Source of the DNA: Bacillota bacterium
GTDB lineage: Bacteria; Bacillota; Dethiobacteria; DTU022
Reading direction: 5' to 3'
NCBI GenBank assembly: GCA_012510625.1
Contig: JAAZHP010000049.1
Coordinates: 1-9,822, forward strand
Length of the DNA: 9,822 nucleotides
Both the position numbers and the translations under genes were made by a program. This document shows, piece by piece, positions 1-6,686 of this stretch. How positions within the stretch are numbered: position 1 is the stretch's first letter; the number at the start of each line of letters is the position of its first letter. The notes beneath the pieces were generated by a model. The model did no database searches, had not been told where the DNA came from, and was given only the letters and a program-made list of their open reading frames with translations.

Positions 1-142
1 AGGCTATCTATGATCAAATGGAAGTAATTATGTAGTTCCAGGCTGATCCCAAGCAATAGTCAAAGGTGGTTTTAAATTAATTTGTCTGGAACGAGGAAAT
101 ATACCCGCTAAGTATTGACACAGTGATATATTATGACGATCC

Positions 143-171
143 TTGCTTAATTATTAATAATGAGCGATAAT
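143..171 (+). promoter_or_regulatory. Possible SigA-type promoter for rho
   Basis: TTGCTT at 143-148 and GATAAT at 166-171 are separated by 17 bases. The -10 box matches the consensus at 5 of 6 positions and the -35 box at only 3 of 6. Transcription would start near 178, just before the GC-rich structured segment, giving a leader of about 270 bases. The surroundings are AT-rich, so a chance match is possible. Confidence 0.35.
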
Positions 172-186
172 TTTATTGAAAGCCTC

Positions 187-278
187 CGCTGCCGGGGCAG
201 CATGTAATGCTTCGACGGCATCTGCCAGGCATATGAACCGCCCGGCAGCGAATCCGGCCCGAATCTGGTTGCTGCCGG
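187..278 (+). promoter_or_regulatory. Mutually exclusive stems in the rho leader
   Basis: Segment A (187-196, CGCTGCCGGG) is perfectly complementary to segment B (241-250, CCCGGCAGCG), a 10-bp stem enclosing 44 bases. Segment C (271-278, GCTGCCGG) repeats the core of A and can pair with B (242-249) as an 8-bp stem with a 21-base loop. B can pair with only one of them at a time. A itself can also fold locally, because 188-201 is a palindrome. No T-run follows either stem, so this is not an intrinsic terminator. A role in regulating rho is inference. Confidence 0.45.
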
Positions 279-429
279 CACCAGGCCGGTCCGGTGATGA
301 TGCTTAAACCTCTATTCCATTTAAAATCCAGCAACCCGGTAAAGCCGTCCCAGTAATGAAATGGAGCTGATCAAGCGTGGAATAACTGTGCTATTAGTAA
401 TTAATGCCGTTAGAAGGAAACAAAGAGCA

Positions 430-448
430 GAGGTGGTGTTACAAATTG
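430..448 (+). promoter_or_regulatory. Ribosome site that sets the rho start
   Basis: GAGGTG at 430-435 lies 10 bases before a TTG at 446-448 that is in frame with rho. The upstream in-frame ATG at 404 has only AT-rich sequence before it and no Shine-Dalgarno match. This favours the TTG. Confidence 0.6.
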
Positions 449-1729
449 GATCCAAGCCGGTTACAGAATTTAACATTGAGTGAGTTGCGCCGTTTGGCCA
501 GGGAGAAGGCGATTCGGGGCCACTCAACCATGCGCAAACAAGAACTGGTTGAAGCGCTTGCCGGCGTGCTGTCATCCGAAATTGATAGTGCTGAAGACGG
601 CGGGGGAAGCTCAACCGAAAATGAACTGGACAGCGCATCCGGCCTCCTTGAGATCATGAACGACGGGTTCGGATTTCTGCGCCGCTATAAATACAGTTAT
701 TCAGATGATGACATCTACATCTCTGCGTCGCAGATTCGCCGATTCAATTTGCGAACCGGCGATATGGTGTCCGGGAAAATCAGGCCTCCTAAAGACAATG
801 AACGATATTATGCCCTGCTGCAAGTGGAGCTGATCAACGGTGAAAAACCTGAATCTTTTGCCCGGCGGCCCAATTTCACTTCACTGGTTCCGGTGCATCC
901 CCGTGAAGTGCTGCGCATGGAGACAGAGCCCCACATTCTGGCAACGCGGATTATCGATCTTCTTATCCCCATCGGAAAAGGACAGCGGGGCTTGATCGTT
1001 TCCCCTCCCAAAGCGGGAAAGACCATCCTCCTCAAGCAAATTGCCAACAGCATCTCCACAAATCATCCCGAGGTTACCCTGATCATCTTGCTGGTTGATG
1101 AACGGCCGGAAGAGGTTACCGACATGGAGCGCAGCGTCAAAGCTGATGTGGCCAGCTCCACCTTTGATCAGAAGCCGGAGAACCATATCCGCATCTCCGA
1201 GCTGGTGCTGGAGCGGGCACAGCGACTTGTTGAACAGGGCCGGGATGTGGCCATTCTCCTGGACAGCATTACCCGCCTGGCGCGAGCCTACAACCTGGTG
1301 ATTCCCCCCAGCGGGCGGACTCTTTCAGGTGGAATTGACCCGGCCGCCTTTTATAAGCCCAAGCGATTCTTTGGAGCCGCGCGGAACATTGACGGCGGCG
1401 GCAGCCTGACCATAATAGCCACGGCTTTAATTGATACGGGCAGTAGAATGGATGATGTAATTTACGAAGAATTCAAAGGAACTGGCAACATGGAGCTGCA
1501 CCTGGATCGCAAGATTGCTGAAAGGCGCATCTTCCCGGCCATTGATATTTCCCGTTCAGGAACGCGCCGCGAAGAGCTGCTCCTCGACGAGCGCAAGATC
1601 GAGCTGATGTGGGCTTTAAGGCGGGCTATGGGCAATACCCAGAATATAGAGTTCCTCGAGATGCTGCTTGACAAGCTGAGACAGACCAAGGACAACGAGG
1701 ATTTCTTAAACAACATGTATACATTTTAA
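446..1729 (+). CDS. rho: Transcription termination factor Rho
   Basis: Rho is a hexameric RNA-dependent ATPase/translocase that loads on unstructured RNA and ends transcription. From the TTG start it is 427 residues, the usual length. The order is an N-terminal Rho_N helical domain (about 7-40), a short acidic Ser/Gly-rich linker (about 45-63), a cold-shock-like RNA-binding domain (about 66-132, with NDGFGFLRR) and the ATPase core. Walker A is SPPKAGKT (186-193), Walker B is DVAILLD (267-273), and GRTLSGG (290-296) and GTGNMELHL (345-353) form the secondary RNA-binding/translocation loops. The core reads almost like the E. coli protein, so it should be active. An ATG at 404 would add 14 residues, but it lacks a ribosome site, and the TTG gives an N-terminus typical of the family. 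No intrinsic terminator follows. Confidence 0.97.
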   Translation: MDPSRLQNLTLSELRRLAREKAIRGHSTMRKQELVEALAGVLSSEIDSAEDGGGSSTENELDSASGLLEIMNDGFGFLRRYKYSYSDDDIYISASQIRRFNLRTGDMVSGKIRPPKDNERYYALLQVELINGEKPESFARRPNFTSLVPVHPREVLRMETEPHILATRIIDLLIPIGKGQRGLIVSPPKAGKTILLKQIANSISTNHPEVTLIILLVDERPEEVTDMERSVKADVASSTFDQKPENHIRISELVLERAQRLVEQGRDVAILLDSITRLARAYNLVIPPSGRTLSGGIDPAAFYKPKRFFGAARNIDGGGSLTIIATALIDTGSRMDDVIYEEFKGTGNMELHLDRKIAERRIFPAIDISRSGTRREELLLDERKIELMWALRRAMGNTQNIEFLEMLLDKLRQTKDNEDFLNNMYTF

Positions 1730-1794
1730 AATGTCTCCGCCGCCCGCGTATGGTCAATTTTTTTCCGCCTGCTTCCCCATCTTGGCATGAAATG

Positions 1795-1800
1795 TATAAT
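1795..1800 (+). promoter_or_regulatory. Possible -10 box before the LysM-M23 gene
   Basis: A perfect TATAAT lies 57 bases before the gene's start codon. No good -35 lies at 16-18 bases: the sequence there is GCTTCC/CTTCCC. TTGGCA at 1782-1787 is far too close. A promoter here is plausible because the gap after rho is 128 bases, but it is unproven. Confidence 0.35.
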
Positions 1801-1857
1801 TTTCAGCCCTGCACAGCAAAATATGCACTATATCCAGCTGTTAAGGAGGCTCAAACC

Positions 1858-2748
1858 ATGCCAGGTCTGTTTAAGGCCGCAACAGCAGTGCTAATTCTGG
1901 GGTTGGTCTGTTTCGGGCAGGTAGGAAATGTTTCTGCGCTGGAGTTAGAAGAAGAAGAAGAAGGAGATGGCGAATCAGGCGAGGTGCCGTTATATTACCT
2001 GCAGCTGCAGGATTTTGTAGCGGCAAAAATCAAAGAAGAAGAAGAGGCTCTCCGGCCCAAAATTTTCGAGTACATAGTTGAGCCGGCGGATTGCCTCTAC
2101 ACCATCGCGGCACGTTTTGGGACCGATGTAGATACGCTGGTCAGGTTGAATAATATTGTCAACCCCAGCCTGATATTCCCCGGAGACCGCCTGGAAATAC
2201 TGACCGTGGTTGGCTGTGTTCATGATGTGAAGGATGGAGACACGGTGGCGGGAATTGCCGCCTCATACGGGGTTGATGAAAGTACGATCATGCATGCAAA
2301 TGCCATCAGCGACCCCACAAAATTGACCCGTGGAGAAAGGATTATTGTTCCGGGCGGGGTTGATTCCCGCAGCGCGCCGCGGCTATCCTTTCAATGGCCT
2401 TTACAGGGCAGGCTTACTTCCGGATTCGGGTGGCGCGGCGGCAAATTCCATTACGGGATTGACCTTGCCGCTCCTTACGGAACCCCTTTTTATGCCGCCG
2501 CCGGGGGCCGGGTTACTTATGCCGGCTACCGGGGCAGTTACGGGATCCTGATCGAGCTGGATCATGGCGGAGGCTGCCTGACCCGCTACGGACATGCCAG
2601 CAAAGCGGCCGTGGTGGCCAACCAGCGGATCTCGGCGGGACAAACTCTGGGTTATATCGGGTTGACCGGCAATACCACCGGACCGCACCTTCATTTTGAG
2701 CTTCATGTGGCCGGTGAAAAGGTGAATCCGCTTAAATATCTGCCGTAA
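1858..2748 (+). CDS. Secreted LysM-LysM-M23 peptidase
   Basis: This is probably a peptidoglycan-binding endopeptidase that cuts peptide cross-links outside the membrane. The ATG follows AAGGAGG (1843-1849), giving 296 residues. The frame stays open back to 1750, but the first 36 codons lack a ribosome site and would precede the signal peptide. Residues 1-27 are a signal peptide (hydrophobic core, cleavage likely after VSA), followed by a Glu-rich stretch. Two LysM domains (about 71-115 and 120-164) bind the glycan. The M23 domain (about 178-296) keeps the zinc ligands: H198 and D202 in HYGID, and H279 in HLHF, with catalytic H246 (YGH) and H277. All key residues are present, so it should be active rather than an EnvC-like activator. 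The Cys in the signal core does not fit a lipobox. A role in growth or in sporulation cannot be told from the sequence. Confidence 0.9.
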   Translation: MPGLFKAATAVLILGLVCFGQVGNVSALELEEEEEGDGESGEVPLYYLQLQDFVAAKIKEEEEALRPKIFEYIVEPADCLYTIAARFGTDVDTLVRLNNIVNPSLIFPGDRLEILTVVGCVHDVKDGDTVAGIAASYGVDESTIMHANAISDPTKLTRGERIIVPGGVDSRSAPRLSFQWPLQGRLTSGFGWRGGKFHYGIDLAAPYGTPFYAAAGGRVTYAGYRGSYGILIELDHGGGCLTRYGHASKAAVVANQRISAGQTLGYIGLTGNTTGPHLHFELHVAGEKVNPLKYLP

Positions 2749-2785
2749 ATTGCAATCAAGCAGGCAAACGGGGTGCCGGGATAAG

Positions 2786-4306
2786 TTGAAAGAGGGTGGG
2801 CCCAACACTGAAGATAGGCCGGCCGGTCAGAGTTTAAATGCCTGGATATTGCTGCAGCCCTTTGCCGGGCGGGAGCTAAAAAAGCGCCTGGAAGCGATTC
2901 GCGTTTCGCGGCTGGCCCATCATTCGGCGGAAGTAAAACCGGGCACCCTTTTTTTTTGCCTGCCGGGCAAAAGGACCGACGGCCACGATCATGTGGCAGA
3001 AGCGGTTAACCGGGGCGCGGCGGCGCTGGTTGTCTCCCGTCCGGTCGGCCTGGAGAGGAATAAAGTCCCGGTAATCACGGTAGACGATACCGCTCTTGCT
3101 TTATCTGCAGCGGCGGCATCTTTTTACGGCTTCCCCAGCCTCAAAATGAAAACAATCGGGGTAACCGGCACCAATGGAAAAACCACGACCACCTATTTTG
3201 TGAAGAATATTTTTAAAGCTGCCGGATGGAAGACCGCCATCCTGGGCAGCAACGGCCTGATCATAGACGGAATCAGGCAAAAATTTAATTTGACCACTCC
3301 CCAGTCCCTGGATTTACAGGAGCGACTTCACTTTTCCCTGGAACAGGGAGCACTGGCGGCGGTGATGGAGGTTTCCTCCCATGCGCTGGTGCAGCGCCGC
3401 ACGGCCCATTGCTTTTTTGACAGCGTGGTCTATACCAACCTGACCCGGGAACATCTCGATTACCACCACAGCATGGCGGAATACCTGAAGGCAAAAAGCA
3501 TGCTCATGGACCTGTTGAAGGAGCGATCCGGCGGTAAGGTCATACTCAACGCGGATGATTTTTATTACAGCGAGCTGGCTTTGCGGGCTGCGAAGCGGCC
3601 CAGGTTGACCTACGGCATCCGGGAGAAAGCGGCGGAGGTGCGGGCGGTTAATATAACAGAGAGAGAAAGAGGCCGCTGCAGCTTTGACCTGCTGGGTTGG
3701 TCCAAACCTTACCGGGTGCTTTTGCAGTTGCCGGGTGAGTACAACCTCTACAATGCTCTTGCTGCAGCGGCGGTAGCCCGCAGCGAGGGATTGCCCCTGG
3801 AGGCTGTCACTGCAGGGTTGAATGGGCTGCGGCAGGTACCGGGACGCTTTGAGGAGATGGAGACACCGGCCGGTTTTACTGTAATTATTGATTTTGCCCA
3901 TACTCCCGACGGGCTCGAACAGGTCTTGAAATTGCTTTCCACCTGGCCGGCCCGCAGGCGGATCACCCTCTTTGGCTGTCCTGGAGAGAGGGATCGGGGC
4001 AAGCGGCCGCTAATGGGCCGGATTGCCGAACTCTACAGTGACGAAGTAATACTGACCGCCGACAACCCCGCCGGAGAGGACGCTCTGGCGATTATTGATG
4101 ATATCAAAGAGGGAATGCGCCGCGCCCCTCAAATCATACCCGATCGGCGGGAGGCAGTTTACTATGCTCTGAGCAGGGCCCGGCCGGGCGACATGGTGCT
4201 GCTGGCCGGCAAAGGAGACGAAGAGTACCAAATTGTGGGGGATCAGGCCGTCCCTTACAGTGACCGCGAAACAGTGGCCGATTATTTCCTCTATTCTTCA
4301 TCCTGA
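2786..4306 (+). CDS. murE: Divergent MurE-like Mur ligase
   Basis: This is an ATP-dependent amino-acid ligase of the UDP-MurNAc-tripeptide synthetase family, cytoplasmic, about 506 residues. Visible parts are the UDP-substrate domain (about 30-85), the P-loop GTNGKTTTT (128-136), the VSSHAL and NLTREHLDYH motifs, the Lys expected to be carbamylated (K237), DFAHTPDGLE and the C-terminal domain. Several signature sites differ from textbook MurE. The N-terminal DSR is HHSA (45-48), GCGGDRD is GCPGERD (397-403), the diaminopimelate-recognition DNPR is DNPA (426-429), and KGHE is KGDE (476-479). Loss of the DNPR arginine puts mDAP as substrate in doubt; Lys-type MurE also has DNPA. The start is uncertain: TTG 2786 follows GGGGTG at 2770-2775, and another TTG at 2750 lies just after the LysM-M23 stop. 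The symbol is a family call; the gene may be a paralogue rather than the main murE. Confidence 0.85.
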   Translation: MKEGGPNTEDRPAGQSLNAWILLQPFAGRELKKRLEAIRVSRLAHHSAEVKPGTLFFCLPGKRTDGHDHVAEAVNRGAAALVVSRPVGLERNKVPVITVDDTALALSAAAASFYGFPSLKMKTIGVTGTNGKTTTTYFVKNIFKAAGWKTAILGSNGLIIDGIRQKFNLTTPQSLDLQERLHFSLEQGALAAVMEVSSHALVQRRTAHCFFDSVVYTNLTREHLDYHHSMAEYLKAKSMLMDLLKERSGGKVILNADDFYYSELALRAAKRPRLTYGIREKAAEVRAVNITERERGRCSFDLLGWSKPYRVLLQLPGEYNLYNALAAAAVARSEGLPLEAVTAGLNGLRQVPGRFEEMETPAGFTVIIDFAHTPDGLEQVLKLLSTWPARRRITLFGCPGERDRGKRPLMGRIAELYSDEVILTADNPAGEDALAIIDDIKEGMRRAPQIIPDRREAVYYALSRARPGDMVLLAGKGDEEYQIVGDQAVPYSDRETVADYFLYSSS

Positions 4307-4322
4307 GCGAAGCGAAGGATCT
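4298..4322. repeat. REP-like GAGCGAAGCGAAGGAT palindrome at the murE end
   Basis: ATCCT (4300-4304) and AGGAT (4316-4320) form a short stem around GAGCGAAGCGA. I recognise this kind of sequence as a short motif seen repeatedly between genes in unrelated bacterial genomes, often next to gene ends. Only one copy is in the window, so repetition in this genome is not shown. It contains the TGA stop (4304-4306) of the Mur ligase gene and encodes its last Ser codons. AGGATC recurs at 4334-4339. Confidence 0.5.
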
Positions 4323-4340
4323 CCAAACCGGTTAGGATCA

Positions 4341-4402
4341 TAAAGAAAAGCCCCAGTGAGTCAAGGTTTCTGCTTGACTTAAGGAACTCCAAATTGGGGC
4401 TT
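4341..4402. terminator. Branched hairpin between murE and rpmE
   Basis: The outer stem is AAGCCCCA (4348-4355) with TGGGGCTT (4395-4402). Inside it is a second stem, AGTCAAG (4359-4365) with CTTGACT (4373-4379). On the plus strand the outer stem is followed by TTATTGCG, a poor U-tract. On the minus strand it is followed by TTCTTTA, giving a T-rich tail, so it would terminate better leftwards. It lies upstream of the rpmE promoter and therefore is not part of an rpmE leader. It probably marks the end of the rho-murE transcript. Confidence 0.5.
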
Positions 4403-4403
4403 A

Positions 4404-4432
4404 TTGCGCAATGAACGGGGTTGTGCTAAAAT
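4404..4432 (+). promoter_or_regulatory. Extended -10 promoter for rpmE
   Basis: TTGCGC (4404-4409) and TAAAAT (4427-4432) are spaced by exactly 17 bases, and TGC precedes the -10 as an extended -10 element. Transcription would begin near 4439, about 30 bases before the rpmE ATG. This starts the rpmE-DUF1385-prfA-prmC block independently of rho. Confidence 0.6.
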
Positions 4433-4469
4433 TTAGGCTGAAATCGAACCCAGGGAGGTTATTTGAGGC

Positions 4470-4670
4470 ATGAAAGAAAATATTCATCCCCGCTATTATC
4501 GCACAGTGGTTACATGCGCCTGCGGGGAGTCTTTTGAAACCGGCTCCACCAAGGAGAACCTGAGAGTGGAAATTTGCTCCAAGTGCCATCCTTTCTTTAC
4601 CGGCAAGCAAAAATTTGTCGATACCGGCGGCAGGGTGGAGCGCTTTAAGCGTAAATACGGCATGAAGTAA
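4470..4670 (+). CDS. rpmE: 50S ribosomal protein L31 (zinc type)
   Basis: A 66-residue L31 of the large ribosomal subunit. It opens MKENIHPRYY, typical of the family, and keeps all four zinc cysteines: C16 and C18 (CAC), and C36 and C39 (CSKC). It is therefore the zinc-binding form, not the Cys-free form made when zinc is scarce. The basic C-terminus (ERFKRKYGMK) contacts rRNA. GGGAGGT at 4453-4459 is its ribosome site. No Zur-like operator is evident upstream. It lies 41 bases before the DUF1385 gene. Confidence 0.97.
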   Translation: MKENIHPRYYRTVVTCACGESFETGSTKENLRVEICSKCHPFFTGKQKFVDTGGRVERFKRKYGMK

Positions 4671-4711
4671 GCATGCATCCGGCGTCCCTATGAACGCAGG
4701 AGGTTGAAACG

Positions 4712-5575
4712 ATGACAAGGCCCCAATGGGTTGGCGGGCAGGCGGTTCTTGAAGGGGTGATGATGCGCCACCACGACCGGATGGTTGTGGCCTGCCGGCG
4801 CGGTGACAACAGCATCAGCCTTATTGCGGAAAAAAAAGTGCCCCTTTCGAAGCGCTGCCCTCTCCTGGGCTGGCCGATCTTGAGAGGCGCGGTCTCCTTT
4901 TTTGAATCACTTATCCTCGGCGTGCACGCCATTAATCTTTCGGCTGCGGAAGTGCTTCAAGAAGAGGGAGAGGAGATGCAGGGCTGGCAGACATTTCTGG
5001 TTGTCTTTCTGGGCCTGGCGCTGGGGGTGGGGCTTTTCTTTATCCTACCCACCTGGCTGGCAGGCTTCCTGCCGCAGCGCCTGCAACCGGTGCTTTTAAA
5101 CCTGGCTGAAGGGTTGATCCGGCTGGCTATATTCCTGGCCTATCTTTTATTGATCACCCGGTGGAGTGAAATGAAGCGCTTCTTTGCTTACCACGGCGCG
5201 GAGCATAAGGCCATATTTTGCTATGAGTCCGGCGAGCCCCTGGATGTTTGGAAAGCACAGCAATTCAGCACCCGTCATCCCCGCTGCGGGACCAGTTTTC
5301 TGCTCATTGTAATGGTGCTGAGCATCCTTCTTTTTTCCCTGTTCGGCTGGCTGCCCTTATGGCAGCGCATTGCCATTCGCCTGCTCATGCTGCCGCTGGT
5401 AGCCGGGTTATCCTATGAAGTAATCCGTTTAACGGCGCGCAGCTCTTTGCCGCTGCTCCGGTTACTTTCACTGCCCGGTTTATGGCTGCAAAAGCTGACT
5501 ACCAGCGAACCGGATAACGGCCAGGTTGAAGTGGCTCTCTGCGCGCTGAAAGCGGTAGTGGATCCCGATTTATAA
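4712..5575 (+). CDS. DUF1385 (YqhQ-like) membrane protein
   Basis: A 287-residue integral membrane protein of the DUF1385 family, with no established function that I know of. AGGAGG (4698-4703) supports the ATG. The conserved N-terminal GGQAVLEGVMMR (8-19) is diagnostic, followed by a soluble part, hydrophobic segments at about 93-120 and 134-150, the motif YHGAEHK (160-166), HPRCGTSF (189-196), and two more hydrophobic segments at about 197-213 and 219-237. The invariant-looking His/Glu/Cys cluster (H161, E164, H165, H189, C192) next to membrane segments suggests a metal site or a catalytic site; this is inference. In many Firmicutes the family sits between rpmE and prfA, as here, but no link to translation is known to me. 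Confidence 0.9.
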   Translation: MTRPQWVGGQAVLEGVMMRHHDRMVVACRRGDNSISLIAEKKVPLSKRCPLLGWPILRGAVSFFESLILGVHAINLSAAEVLQEEGEEMQGWQTFLVVFLGLALGVGLFFILPTWLAGFLPQRLQPVLLNLAEGLIRLAIFLAYLLLITRWSEMKRFFAYHGAEHKAIFCYESGEPLDVWKAQQFSTRHPRCGTSFLLIVMVLSILLFSLFGWLPLWQRIAIRLLMLPLVAGLSYEVIRLTARSSLPLLRLLSLPGLWLQKLTTSEPDNGQVEVALCALKAVVDPDL

Positions 5576-5615
5576 TAAATTTCGGGAAGCGAATAGGATT
5601 CCGTGGTGATTGATA

Positions 5616-6686
5616 ATGTTTGATAAATTGGAAGCAATTGAACAGCGATATATGGAGCTGGAGCGGCTGCTCAGCGATCCGGAAGTGCTGGCTCAAACGG
5701 CGCTATGGCAGAAATATTCCCGGGAGCTGGCCGAGCTGGCGCCCGGGGTGGAGCTTTACCGGAGCTACCAGAGCCTGCAACGGGAGCTGGCCGAGGCTCG
5801 CGAACTCCTGCAGGAAGACCGCGAGGGAGAACTATCCGAATTCTTGCAGGAAGAGATAAAGAAACTGACCGGGCGTCTTGAAGAGATCGCCGGGAAGATT
5901 AAAGAGCAGCTGCTGCAGCACGATCCCCGCGATGAGAAGGGCGTTTTCCTGGAAATCCGCGCGGGTACCGGCGGTGAAGAAGCCGCTCTTTTTGCCGCCG
6001 ACCTTTTGAGAATGTACAGCCGCTATGCCGAGCGGAAAGGCTGGAAAGTGGAAATAATCGACGGCCACGCCACCGATATTGGCGGCTTCAAAGAGGTGGT
6101 TGCCGGTATAGAAGGCCGGGGAGTATACAGCCGCCTCAAGTATGAGAGCGGTGTCCACAGGGTGCAGCGAATACCGGTTACCGAATCAGGAGGCCGCATC
6201 CATACTTCGGCCGCCTCCGTGGCCGTGCTCCCTGAAGCCGAAGAGGTGGAGGTGGAGATAAATCCGCAGGATTTGCGTATCGACACCTTTTGCTCAACGG
6301 GCCCGGGCGGCCAGAGCGTTAATACCACCCAGTCCGCCGTCCGGATAACTCACCTGCCAACGGGTCTGGTTGTATCCTGCCAGGATGAAAAATCACAGTT
6401 GAAAAACAAGGAGAAGGCTCTGCGGGTCCTGCGAAGCAGGCTCATGGATAAATATATTACCGAGCAGCAGGCCGAAATGGCCGCGGAACGGAGATCACAA
6501 ATCGGCAGCGGTGACCGCAGCGAACGTATCCGAACCTACAATTTTCCCCAGAACCGGGTAACCGATCACCGCATCGGGCTCACTCTGCACCGACTTGACA
6601 TGGTGCTGGAGGGTGACCTTGACGAAATCATTGACAATCTGGCTGCTTCGGCCAGGGCAAAACATTTGCAGGAAGCAGGAAATTGA
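5616..6686 (+). CDS. prfA: Peptide chain release factor 1
   Basis: RF1 recognises UAA and UAG in the ribosomal A site and triggers peptide release. It has 356 residues from the ATG in MFDKLEAIE; a TTG two codons earlier is in frame, but GTGGTGAT (5603-5610) is well placed for the ATG. The N-terminal half is a coiled, Glu-rich domain 1. The tripeptide anticodon PVT (187-189), of the RF1 PxT type, excludes RF2 (SPF). The catalytic GGQ is at 231-233, in GPGGQSVNTTQSAVRI. The GGQ glutamine is the target of PrmC, encoded next. The gene follows DUF1385 by 40 bases and overlaps prmC by 4. Confidence 0.97.
   Translation: MFDKLEAIEQRYMELERLLSDPEVLAQTALWQKYSRELAELAPGVELYRSYQSLQRELAEARELLQEDREGELSEFLQEEIKKLTGRLEEIAGKIKEQLLQHDPRDEKGVFLEIRAGTGGEEAALFAADLLRMYSRYAERKGWKVEIIDGHATDIGGFKEVVAGIEGRGVYSRLKYESGVHRVQRIPVTESGGRIHTSAASVAVLPEAEEVEVEINPQDLRIDTFCSTGPGGQSVNTTQSAVRITHLPTGLVVSCQDEKSQLKNKEKALRVLRSRLMDKYITEQQAEMAAERRSQIGSGDRSERIRTYNFPQNRVTDHRIGLTLHRLDMVLEGDLDEIIDNLAASARAKHLQEAGN

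Larger units (their letters stand above)
1..445. other. Gene-free region upstream of rho
   Basis: No reading frame here has a ribosome site and a recognisable product. The first ~180 bases are AT-rich. From about 183 to 300 the DNA turns GC-rich and is full of inverted repeats, and then becomes mixed again up to the rho ribosome site. The stretch is best read as a promoter plus a long structured 5' leader for rho. A decayed gene end in the first 100 bases cannot be excluded. Confidence 0.6.

Noticed and set aside
111..135. TTGACA at 115-120 as a promoter -35
   Set aside because: It is a perfect -35 box, but the only TATA-like boxes downstream lie about 6-12 bases away; nothing suitable sits at 16-18 bases.
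321..638. Minus-strand open frame over the rho start
   Set aside because: It has no recognisable product and overlaps the strongly coding rho frame.
1750..1857. 36-codon N-terminal extension of the LysM-M23 protein
   Set aside because: There is no ribosome site at 1750, a strong one precedes 1858, and the signal peptide begins at 1858.
1900..1920. Lipobox cysteine in the LysM-M23 signal peptide
   Set aside because: The residues before the Cys (Gly-Leu-Val) do not fit the lipobox, and a good signal peptidase I site lies further on.
3314..3901. 195-codon minus-strand open frame inside the Mur ligase gene
   Set aside because: It is a shadow of a clear coding frame, with no family resemblance and no ribosome site.
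4307..4469. Ribosomal-protein L31 leader RNA upstream of rpmE
   Set aside because: The hairpin lies upstream of the likely rpmE promoter, leaving a leader of only about 30 bases.
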